From Pararge aegeria (Eukaryota; Arthropoda; Insecta; Lepidoptera; Nymphalidae): a DNA stretch of 64,000 bases. Below are positions 55,630 to 64,000 of the stretch, piece by piece (position 1 is the stretch's first letter; each line of letters opens with the position of its first letter). The notes below the pieces were generated by a model. It was not told where the DNA came from. It did no database searches and saw only the letters and a list, made by a program, of their open reading frames with translations. Position numbers and translations under genes: made by a program. Where the stretch lies: positions 13,224,001 through 13,288,000 of the forward strand of contig NC_053199.1 in the NCBI RefSeq assembly GCF_905163445.1, read 5' to 3'.

Positions 55630-56390
55630 CAAATTTAAATTTTGGTTATTGAATGCTTTTGAGTTTACCCTTGTGCCCACAGTCCTAATGACTTTTTTTT
55701 AACCCACGACTTGACGATTTTTGAATCTAGACGTGTGTGTGCTGTGTGAACAGTGTGTTGGTATCTGTCTGAGGCATCGTATTTCCCTTGATTTAGAAAG
55801 GTGAATCAGTCGGGAGTATTCTTAGCTACGTTGGATGAAAGTCGGTCCAAGATGGCCGCAGACACATAATGGCGGATTACTTATATTTTTTCACTAGGGG
55901 TATCAAAAGGCAGTGTTTTTTTTTTAATTTTCAATTTATAAATTACATCCGAATTGCTAAAAAACTACAGACTCTTTAATGGGTGTATAAAAAAAGATTT
56001 CGTAAATCTACTACATAACTAATGTTTTAATAAGTCGTGATCCAGCCTTTGGCGCTAGGTATAAAATGAATTTATAATTAAATATTGTCAGTTATTACTC
56101 AACTGAGGAAATTCGGAACCCAATTAGTCCTTACAGTTGCTACGTAATTTAAGCTAACTAATTGGATTTCCTTTTAAAAACATCAACATCAAAAAAGGTC
56201 CAAGAATCCGAGGGGATAATTTAATCCAATTAATTTCCGTCCGGAACTTACTTCCCAAGTTAATCTTAAGTTTAAATTAAGTTAACAGTACTGCAACCAT
56301 CGGGACTATGTGTGCCTGAGGGATAATAATTATTAGGGTTACAGTTGCCCAAAATTAAATGGCTTCTAACTTATTACATGAAGGGCCTTT
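55630..56390. other. Unassigned stretch
   Basis: A segment at 55,690-55,900 (GTGAACAGTGTGTTGGTATC, AAGATGGCCGCAGACAC) has the look of a decayed interspersed repeat, but I cannot place it. No gene is seen. Confidence 0.4.
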
Positions 56391-56391
56391 A

Positions 56392-57115
56392 AAAATAAAT
56401 ACATAAATTTACTACGATACGTGTTTTGGGTGCTAAGATGACTGATGAATATTTTTATTAATAATATACATAAATACTTATTATATACAAATAAACACCC
56501 AGACGCTGAAAACTTTCGCATTTTATACATTCAACAAGCTGTGGACTCCCTAACTATTATGTGGGATGACGTCACGTGGATCTAATAAAACGGATTGGCT
56601 TACTTTTGCTCAATGCCAATGACGCGATAATCTCACATCGGTCCGCACATCGGACATGCGGTTGGCGCAGAGCGCAGCGACCCTGTTTTCTTAATAATAT
56701 ACATAAATACTTATTATATACAAATAAACACCCAGACGCTGAAAACTTTCGCATTTTATACATCCAACAAGCTGAGGACTCCCTAACTATTATTTGGGAT
56801 GACGTCACATGGATCTAATAAAACGGGTTGGCTTACTTTTGCCCAATGCCAATGACGCGATAATCTCACATCGGTCCGCACATCGGACAGGCGGTTGGCG
56901 CAGAGCGCAGCGACCCTGCTTTCTGCATCTCATGCCGTGGGTTCGATTCCCATGACTGGTAAAATGTTTGTGTCATGAAAGTTTTTGTGTGTATTATATA
57001 CATAAACAAATTCATCAACCGTCTTAGTACCCATAACACAAACTACGCTTACTTTGGGGCTAGATGGTGATGTGTGTATTGTCGTAGTAGGTATATTTAT
57101 GTATTGTGTCGTTTA
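56392..57115. repeat. SINE A pair with a 233-bp tandem duplication
   Basis: A minus-strand SINE A fragment (56,392 to about 56,515) and a plus-strand SINE A (56,890-57,115) flank unique sequence with GGATGACGTCAC. The segment 56,458-56,690 is repeated as 56,691-56,923 with few differences. The duplicated unit runs from inside the first SINE to inside the head of the second (GAGCGCAGCGACCCTG). The final copy has a complete B-box GGGTTCGATTCCC. Confidence 0.87.
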
Positions 57116-57224
57116 GTTAAAAGAGAGGTTAAGATACCACTGTTGTTATAAAATTAAAATAATAGTTTTGGATAATTTTGGTTTCTGTTAACACTCCGCT
57201 GCGGCATATAATCCGTTTGGGGTT

Positions 57225-57362
57225 TATAGCATGTTTGTGAGTTCCCCATGATGCTCTCAAAGGCGTGTGGAGTCCACCTTTCCGCACTTGACCTGCGTGG
57301 TGGACTACGGCCTAAATCCTTGTGGAGTGGTGGTATGGCTTTATATGATGATGATGAGGCAT
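57225..57362 (+). mobile_element. SINE family B, 3' fragment
   Basis: GAGTTCCCCATGATGCTCTC, GTGTGGAGTCCACC and GTGGTGGACTACGGCC precede a TATATGATGATGATGAGG tail. The 5' half is missing. Confidence 0.75.
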
Positions 57363-57485
57363 GTATGTACGTACATCACGACACAAAATGGGGGTGTTTT
57401 AAGTTGTATGTGTATCTGTGCCTGTCTATGGCATTGTAGCTTCTAGCATGGCCTGATGTCGGTGTGATCTTTTTCTGTTTGTAAC

Positions 57486-57775
57486 ACCAATGGCGTAGTG
57501 GTTAGCACTGTAAGTTTATGAGTATGTCCCGGGTTTAATGCCGGCAGGGGCCAAATTACCTCCGGTCTCGGTTGGTGGGAGTCTTTCGCCATGGGTTACC
57601 ACCCTACCGACAAAAACAAGCCGCTAAGCGATTTAGCGTTCCGGTACAATGCCGCGTAGAAAACGATAAGAAGTATGTATTTAATAAAACTGTCATGCCT
57701 ATTCATAGACTGTATCATCACTTACTACAGTGTGAGATTACATTCAAGTTAACTTGTAATAAAAAATTCGGCATA
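57486..57775 (+). mobile_element. SINE family C, full-length
   Basis: The tRNA-like head CCAATGGCGTAGTGGTTAGC (A-box region) is followed by a B-box in CCCGGGTTTAATGCC. The body has CTCGGTTGGTGGGAG, AAGCCGCTAAGCGATTTAGC and GTTCCGGTACAATGCCGCG. The 3' part has GACTGTATCATCACTTAC and GTGTGAGATTACATTC. This is the reference copy for family C in the window. Confidence 0.83.
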
Positions 57776-57779
57776 CATC

Positions 57780-58298
57780 AAACAAAACACGCGTCTGCGT
57801 CACTTATAAACGTAGTATCACACAAATCTACCAAGTGTTTCGGAGTCAAACTGAATTTCAGTAATACCAAATGAAATCCTTCTTGTACTATCGGGCTGTA
57901 TAAATCCTTTTTTCGAATAAATCTCGTACTATGATTAGAAGTAAGAATCTGTTCGACCCTTTTCAAACGATAACCGTGAATTTAAAAGCTAAAGGAGGTT
58001 TAGCATTCCAAGATAGGCAGAAACAAATGTTTTTCATGAATAACTTTCTTCACAATATTATCAGTTAGACAGTTTTCTTGACAATGTGTTATTTCTTTAT
58101 TTCATCTTTGTCTTTGCATAGCATAAAACAAAGTCACTTCCTACTGTCTATTTGTCCCTCTATATGCTAAGATATTTAAAACTACGCTACGGATTTTGAT
58201 GCGGTTTCTTTTAATAGATTTAATGATTCAAGAGAAAGGGATATACTATATATAATGCAAGCATAATATAGTAGTCAAACTGATAATTTTAGAGGTTT
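57780..58298. other. AT-rich stretch, nothing firm
   Basis: A 62-codon minus-strand frame (57,778-57,966) contains NHSTRFIRKKDLYSP, faintly like the region before the end of Jockey-type ORF2, but this is too weak to call. Confidence 0.35.
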
Positions 58299-58299
58299 C

Positions 58300-58622
58300 T
58301 AATAATCATCATCACACCATCCCACCGGCCTACTAGAGTACACGGGTCTTCTCTCGGGCTGTAGTCCACCATGCTGGCCCAGTGCGGTTTGGCGGACTTA
58401 ACATGCCTTTGAGAATATTATGGAGCACTCTCAGGCATGCAGGTATCCTCTCGATGATATCCTTCTTGGTTGAAGCAAGTGATATTTTGATTGTTTAAAA
58501 CGCACGATATTTTGATTGTTTAAAACGCGCATAACTTAAAAGAGTTAGAGGTGCATGATGGAATTAAAACTAGGCCCCCCCCAAAAGTGAAGCCGAAGTT
58601 TTAACGCTTAGGTTATGTGATG
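58300..58622 (-). mobile_element. SINE family B with internal duplication
   Basis: The plus strand has CATCATCACACCATCCC, GGCGGACTTAACATGCC and GCACTCTCAGGCATGCAGG. Near 58,480-58,530 the run GATATTTTGATTGTTTAAAA then CGC is duplicated in tandem (about 29 bp). The head is degraded and the B-box lost. Confidence 0.8.
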
Positions 58623-58629
58623 TCGTGAA

Positions 58630-59735
58630 TAAACACGTTTTTTCGCGATTACATTGCAAACGCTGGCTGAACCCAACGAGATAGATCAAAATAATGTACA
58701 ACAGTATCGTAGACCTTAAAAAGTTCTACAAAATAGTATTCATTTGAGTATGTCTATCTCTTCTTATCTCTTTTTCTTCTTGTTCTTTAGGGATAACTCA
58801 CAATGACCATTTATCCTTTACTTTTTACGAGAAATAATGGCTTTTTTACGAACCGATTTTAAGCAATCCAGCTTAAATGCAACCGTTTTTTAACCTTAAA
58901 TACATTGTTCATTTAATATAGATCAATTTGGCTTTTTGCCGCATATCATTTAAGTGAATATTTACGAAGATATTACAGATTTGAAATTAAGGGACATAGC
59001 GGTTGCCAATCCAAAAAAAGCTGTGAACGTTGCACTTAAAGAAGTTCTAAGCGTAGTATATTTAGTATAAGATATATGCCCGTGCGAATGTGTAGTATAT
59101 ATACAAGACAAGCAACCCGCCCAGGGTGCAGTTTTAAATAAAAATAAATCTCTAGTTTTCTTTTAATTTTTGACGATGATAGCGTATCAATTTAATAGTA
59201 CCAAGAGTAATGCCAAGATCGGACCTTCACCATTAGCTGCAAAGTATCACCAGTATAGGCACTCATTAAGGGCTAGGAGCGTGAAAGGCCAAGAAGTGAA
59301 AAGGGGTCAATTGTACTACGAAGGCGCGCTCGATTTTTTAGGTCGAAGAGATACAGGGCGGAGGCTGTAAAGGCATATTGATTCATTATTTTCACATTCA
59401 CGTTCGGGTGACTGCGATGTCCTACTTTTGTTAAGGGTACCTATCTTTTTTAAATTTAATACATGCCATTGCCTTTGAATCAATTGTATAACTTATCTAT
59501 ACAACGTGTAAATGATAACCGAAATATAAGTTTACTGTATCTGATAGTTTTATCTGAAAAAAATCAGATACAGCCCTAACATCACATACAAAATTAAAAT
59601 CAAGTGACTTCTGTCACTTTATTATGTACGTGCCGCGTAGCGAAGGTACTATGCGCGTGTTGGTCTTTGATCTTCAATAGGGTTGTCATAAGTTAACACT
59701 TAGAATGTTTTGAATTCGTTTGTATCTAAAAATGA
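58630..59735. other. AT-rich stretch, nothing recognised
   Basis: A strong pyrimidine tract ending in TTCTTTAG (58,775-58,789) resembles a plus-strand splice acceptor, but every frame after it closes within about 15 codons. The 66-codon frame at 59,170-59,370 has no domain. Confidence 0.4.
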
Positions 59736-59737
59736 AT

Positions 59738-60118
59738 ATAAATAAATAAACATACTACGACAATGCACACATCGCCATCTAGCCCCAAAGTAATCGAAGC
59801 TTGTGTTCTGGGACTAAGAGAGCTGATGAATATGTTTATGAATAGCATACACATTATTTATGTGTAGTGTGTGTCGCAGTGTGCAGGGACCTTGCTTTCC
59901 GAGTCCAAGGCCGTGGGTTCGATTCCCACAACTGGAAAATACTTGTGTGATGAACGTTAATGTATTTCAGTGTCTGGGTGTTTATCTGTACATTATAAGT
60001 ATTTATGTAAATTATTCATTAACATATTCATCAGTCATCTTAGTACCAATAACACAAGTTACGCTTACTTTGGGGCTAGATGGCGATGTGGGTATTGTCG
60101 TAGTATATTTATTTATAT
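59738..60118. mobile_element. Two SINE A copies in inverted orientation
   Basis: A minus-strand 3' half (59,738-59,862, CATCGCCATCTAGCCCCAAA) is followed directly by a plus-strand copy with head (59,868-60,118; GTCGCAGTGTGCAGGG, B-box GGGTTCGATTCCC, end GATGGCGATGTGGG). Their 3' ends are complementary over about 110 bases, so a transcript could form a long hairpin. Confidence 0.85.
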
Positions 60119-60119
60119 A

Positions 60120-60350
60120 AAGCCTATAACATACCAACAGTAGCCTATAGGCCTCTTTCAACGAGAGAGTTTGCCTATAATCACTACGCTGGGCACACGG
60201 ATTGGTGATCGCAGAGGAAGCTGTGGGACTACTTCCATCTACTGCATTTCTCGGTTTTTTTAACAAACATTTTAATTTTATTCTAAAAACATCAGCTGTT
60301 ATATTCACATATTCGCCTCGTACGACACTCGCACGAAGAGAAGTGATGGT
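60120..60350 (+). repeat. Interspersed repeat family F, copy 2
   Basis: CCTATAATCACTACGCTGGG and CGGATTGGTGATCGCAG parallel the copy at 47,995. Similarity fades after about 60,240. Confidence 0.6.
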
Positions 60351-60419
60351 GACAAATGATATTATAAATATTTATTTATTTTACATTTGTTTTATAAATA
60401 CCTGAATAGCAGTTTCATT

Positions 60420-60636
60420 TTTGTGCCTTTTGAGTGGAGACTTTGGGACCGTGGGGTCCGGAGGCACGAGCTTTTTTTAAAGAATTATCGAAAAGGGTTA
60501 TCGTCTACCAGTGATCCCAGAGCGGGCAGTTACCTTGGCCAACGAATTAGTTTGGCCATTAGGGGCAATGCTGCCAGCATTTTAGGAACTATGCCTCGCT
60601 GCGGTGGTTTCGAAGACGTTTTAGATTTTATTTAGT
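60420..60636 (+). pseudogene. Retroelement ORF C-terminal fragment with frameshift
   Basis: One frame gives VETLGPWGPEARAFFK (60,430-60,480). A second frame gives STSDPRAGSYLGQRISLAI then GNAASILGTM and ends DVLDFI with a stop at 60,634. The TLGPW...GDPRAGSYLxQRxSLAIQRGNAASxxGT pattern is a recurrent C-terminal signature of retroelement proteins in many animal genomes. The usual QR before GNAAS is reduced by one codon. The fragment is short and frame-shifted, so not functional; element class is uncertain. Confidence 0.65.
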
Positions 60637-60639
60637 TTG

Positions 60640-61175
60640 AACAAACAAACAAATGATATTTCAATATATTTTTATTCGTATCTCTCGATCCGATAAGAAA
60701 AATATGAACGATGGAATGAAATTCCCATAACTCCGAAATTCTAATTTTATCCGAGTTATTCGTAAGTTTTAATCGGGAATTTCTGTTATTTTTTTTTTAA
60801 AAGCTAAAAATAAAAATAAAATCAGAAAGAAGGAACCATCCGCCCCCGTAAAAAATGTAATGAAAAAAATGTACTCATTCTAAAACTTCGAAGTAAGGTT
60901 TTTTTAAGTTTAGTATCTAACTGCGACTAGTGAGGTATCATTTTAATATCGCATTCGATGCTTTGCGACCACCATACGGGTTTTCATCAGATATTATGCC
61001 AAAAACTCGCAAAATGCGATTTGCATCTTCTTTTCTCATCCGCATGGCTAGTTCTTTGTTCCCTAATCCTCATAAGATTAGGTTTTGATTTAAAAGTTGA
61101 TATCCGTATTGAAGGAATAAGTGCTAGAATTTACAGTAAATTTTTTTTTTATTTATCATGGAACATTACTCAAGT
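60640..61175. other. AT-rich stretch, nothing recognised
   Basis: No shared landmarks were found. A 107-codon frame (60,958-61,281) runs into the SINE A fragment and is not credible. Confidence 0.4.
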
Positions 61176-61179
61176 TTTA

Positions 61180-61262
61180 CTTTTACCCATAATACAAGTT
61201 ACGCTTACTTCTGGGCTAGGTGGCGATGTGTGTATTGTCGTAGTATATTTATTCATTATAAA
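61180..61262 (+). mobile_element. SINE family A, 3' end fragment
   Basis: CACAAGTTACG-type sequence (here ATACAAGTTACGCTTACTTC) is followed by GGTGGCGATGTGTGTATTG and CGTAGTATATTTATTC. Only the last ~80 bp of the element are present. Confidence 0.82.
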
Positions 61263-61269
61263 TCAAATA

Positions 61270-61648
61270 AATCATTTTTAATTATTTCATTTTTAATTTT
61301 ATAAATGCGCCAGTGTATTTATTAGCTTGTGCATCAATTTCACAGTTCTATACCAACGGAATAACGTGATTATATTGCAAAAAATCTTTCCAGATAAAAA
61401 ATACAAAAAATATATATCACATTCACCAGAAATCACATCCCGGCTTGAATATGAATGCAGTTTTGCGTTCAAAGAAAAAGTTTTAGAACAAATTCGCGGT
61501 GCATCCGAGTTGGCAGTTAATTTTCGTAAAAACTGAAAACTTTGCGAACGAGCTATGACAGAGATGTGCTATGACAGTCCGGTCGCAAAGTTAGAAAAAA
61601 ATCACATTATGAAAATTGTCTGTTCTGCTTAAGCTACAGGCTGATTTC
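61270..61648. other. Unassigned stretch with a 69-codon frame
   Basis: The frame 61,327-61,536 (ending EQIRGASELAVNFRKN) has no recognised domain, and no splice context was found. It is left uncalled. Confidence 0.35.
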
Positions 61649-61649
61649 T

Positions 61650-61936
61650 TTTATTCCTTTACAAGTTAACTCTTGACTGCAATTTAACTTAATGGTAAAT
61701 GATGATGCAGTCTCAGATCGCAGCGGACTAACCTGTTAGACCCCTAATCGGTTTCTTCATGTCATCGTACAGCGACGCTAAAAAGCTGTCGGGTTGGTGA
61801 TAAATTTGTTGGTAGGGGTTACGAACCGGAATTATAAAATCCGGAAATACTAATTTCCAAATTGCCCTACCGGGGATCGAACTCGGTACATCCCACTTAA
61901 AATTACAGGGCCCACCGCTGCGCCAGGGAGGTCGTC
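61650..61936 (-). mobile_element. SINE family C, nearly full-length
   Basis: The plus strand reads reversed: ACAAGTTAACTCTTGACTGC, GGACTAACCTGTTAGACCCC, TAATCGGTTTC. It ends in a head with CCGGGGATCGAACTCGG (B-box reversed) and CCACCGCTGCGCCAGGGAGG (A-box region reversed). Confidence 0.8.
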
Positions 61937-62054
61937 AAAATATGCCGGTTAAACTCGTTTTCTCAGACTGATCAATTCGATGTATATATATCGTCATGAC
62001 AACCTTCACGATTTACTAATGCGCAGATTCTTCCAGATTCCAGATTCCAGGTAA

Positions 62055-62395
62055 TTTTGGACCTACCAATGCATTAGTTTAAAGAATGTGTTAAAACTCA
62101 TTTATTACAGCGAGGTTATTATACAATTGATGAGTTTCTTAAAGGCAAGGTTGCTTGGAAGCATCCGGCTCCGCTTTCATCTCTCACAAGATAGAAAAAC
62201 GAATGTTAAAATGTAAAATGTAAATTTTTGATGTTGGAACAGAGCAACTGCTGGGTTTCTTGCCGGCTTCTTCTCGGTATAATCTGCCTTCCGAACCGGT
62301 GGTAGAGTCACTACACACAAACAGACTTGAAGTTTCAAAAGTGCTTGTATTAGGCCTACTTGAAATAAATGAATTTTGAATTCTTTATTGATACT
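62055..62395 (+). pseudogene. Jockey-like LINE 3' end (KHPAPLSS subfamily)
   Basis: The translation is LPMH, a TAG stop in place of the expected Lys, then FKECVKTHLLQRGYYTIDEF, LKGKVAWKHPAPLSSLTR and a stop at 62,192-62,194. The YYTIDEFLKGKVAW segment is the LINE C-terminus equivalent to YYNIKDYLNDKKAW at 44,080. A tail with GAGTTTCTTGCCGG-like (GGGTTTCTTGCCGGC), CGAACCGGTGGTAGAGTCAC and CTACTTGAAATAAATGAATT follows to 62,395. Confidence 0.85.
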
Positions 62396-62499
62396 AAACC
62401 AAAATCTGCAATCACAAAATTACGTTCTTAGAGATAATCGTTATCAAAAGGAAAGTTTTATTTTTCTATATCTTTAACTTATTAGAGCTTTATAACTAA

Positions 62500-62692
62500 A
62501 TAAATAAATACATATAAATAAATATACTACGATAATGCACACATCGCCATCCAGTCCCAAAGTAAGCGTAGCTTGTGTTATGGGTAATAAGATGACTGAT
62601 GAATATTTTTAGACTGAAAAACATTCATGTTCATCACACAATCATTTTCCAGTTGCGGGAATCGAACCTATGGCCTCAGAAAGCAGGGATCT
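62500..62692 (-). mobile_element. SINE family A with internal deletion
   Basis: The 3' end is complete (ATACTACGATAATGCACAC on the plus strand), but the body between GAATATTTTTA and GACTGAAAAACATTC is deleted. The head stops at GCCTCAGAAAGCAGG. Confidence 0.8.
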
Positions 62693-62699
62693 AAATACA

Positions 62700-63000
62700 A
62701 ATAAATATCTATAAATAAATAAATATCTATTTATCCCTCATTAATTTAATCTTCAATCTGATTACGGATAAAATTAATAATTAATTACAGGCATTAATAA
62801 GTAAAGTAGTAGTTGGCGATTTTTCTGTGACAGAAATCCAGGGAATAAAGAACCGAATGAATGAATAAATTTGATTATAGGTACACAGCATAGGAAACAA
62901 AAATTAAAGATGTCAATACAAAAGCAGGATAAAATAGAAGGTATGATTTTACGGCTTCATCGCTATATAGCGATCTCTTCCAGGTTACCAAAGGCGTAGT
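62700..63000. other. AT-rich stretch, nothing recognised
   Basis: Short TAAATATCTA repeats near 62,700-62,735 are the only structure noticed. Confidence 0.4.
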
Positions 63001-63004
63001 AAGA

Positions 63005-63208
63005 TAATTTCCATTTGGTGGACTTCACCCGCCTTTGAAAACATCATTGAGAACTCTCATGCATGCAGGTTTCATCACGACGTTTTTCCGTCACCGTTAA
63101 TTACCTAAAACGCACATAACTTGTTAGTTAGACGTGCGTGCCGGAATTCGAACTCGGCTCCCCCCGAAAGTGAAGCCGAAGGCCTAATCGCTACGCTATC
63201 ACCGCTTT
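63005..63208 (-). mobile_element. SINE family B, 5' two-thirds
   Basis: The head on the minus strand is AAGCGGTGATAGCGTAGCGA and then TCGGCTTCACTTTCGGGGGG, with a B-box in GAGTTCGAATTCCGGC. The body has GAACTCTCATGCATGCAGG on the plus strand. The 3' tail is missing. Confidence 0.8.
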
Positions 63209-63215
63209 AGACAAA

Positions 63216-63626
63216 TCCCTATCCCTACTGTTTATTACGCATTCAAGCAAAAACTACTTAACCGATCCTCATGAAACTTCGTACACATATTCTTGGAAGT
63301 GAAAGAAGTAAAATATAATACTTTTTATTCCAACATTAAGCTCAGTTCCTTTGGGAGAGGGGATGAAAGTGGTTGACGATTTTACACCATAACTCCGACA
63401 AATCATAACCGATTTAAAAAAATATTTTTTTGCTATTAAAATATGTGTTTAATTTTGCCCAAACTGTGGTTAGAGATAGAGGACAGAACTTCTCAGCGGA
63501 CAGCAGAAAACCCCTCATTTAAGGCTTAGCGATACTGAATACTTTATTTTTTTAGAACTACAATTAAATTTAATGCCACATCAAAAAACAAAACCAACCG
63601 CAGACGAAGTCGCGGGCAACAGCTAG
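63216..63626 (+). mobile_element. Non-autonomous Helitron (411 bp)
   Basis: The element starts TCCCTATCCCTACTG after a host A and ends CTAG (63,623-63,626) before a host T. The 3' subterminal sequence ACCGCAGACGAAGTCGCGGG can pair CCGC with GCGG. The interior has GGGAGAGGGGATGAAAG and ATAACTCCGACAAATC and no coding capacity. It begins eight bases after a family B SINE. Confidence 0.7.
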
Positions 63627-63629
63627 TAT

Positions 63630-64000
63630 TATATAACAAAATTATACTTAAGGCACATGCTTCATTTTACGATTAGCAGGCACACGTGACTCCGAATCAC
63701 GAGTTTCTGGATTATTTTGGTCGGTTTTAAAAAGTTATGCCGCTCTAAGTACCATGCCCGTACGAGATAGGACTCCTTTGCGCAACAGCGCAATATCAGC
63801 TCGCCTACAATATGAAAAAAATATATAAAGCAAGAACAGTATAAAAATATATATATTACATTTACACATTTTCTACAAAAACAAATTCTACGTTTTTAAA
63901 TAAACATTTCATTAGGCTACATTATAATTAAAGCTCTAAAAAAACGAAACACCGCGCAGCGCCGTAGGTACTCGTACGTAGTACTAGAGGGTCGGGTGAA
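63630..64000. other. Right end of window, nothing recognised
   Basis: This is AT-rich sequence with no element or gene landmark. The last 60 bases are GC-richer (CGCGCAGCGCCG) but cut off by the window end. Confidence 0.4.

Noticed and set aside
58740..58850. Plus-strand exon after a strong pyrimidine tract ending in TAG
   Set aside because: All three frames close within about 15 codons and no donor is near.

Overview
The base composition, the lack of dense coding sequence and the kinds of repeats all point to an insect nuclear genome, most likely a moth or butterfly. The window holds several families of tRNA-headed SINEs, RTE-like and Jockey-like LINE tails, small Helitrons ending in CTAG, and a hAT-type MITE. 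I recognise these repeat types from Lepidoptera in general; the species cannot be named from the sequence alone.

Positions 1-21,683 are one uninterrupted tandem satellite array that continues off the left edge. The basic unit is about 178-179 bp (type A). A second unit type of about 195 bp (type B) shares the same flanks but has a different, AT-rich middle. The two types are organised into higher-order repeats: an eight-monomer unit of exactly 1,461 bp, a three-monomer unit of about 551 bp, and larger shared blocks at offsets of 3,307, 7,597 and 8,326 bp. Monomers at both edges are more diverged. Most units carry a conserved dyad with 16-base arms, able to form a hairpin or cruciform. The many short ATG-started open frames in the array are by-products of the repeat.

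From about 21.7 kb to the end the sequence is AT-rich non-coding DNA packed with transposable-element relics. A broken LINE reverse transcriptase abuts the satellite. Beyond it are about 18 copies or fragments of one SINE family (A), about 11 of another (B), and copies of two more (C, D). There are four RTE-like and several Jockey-like LINE 3' fragments, at least five Helitron pieces (some inside SINEs), a 205-bp hAT-like MITE with an 8-bp target duplication, and several foldback structures.

Only one host coding segment is convincing: a 105-bp exon on the minus strand at 27,258-27,362. It has an acceptor and a donor site and encodes 35 residues resembling the prodomain of furin-type proprotein convertases. 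No neighbouring exon of that gene was found in the window, so most of the non-repetitive sequence, and perhaps the satellite array, may be intron.
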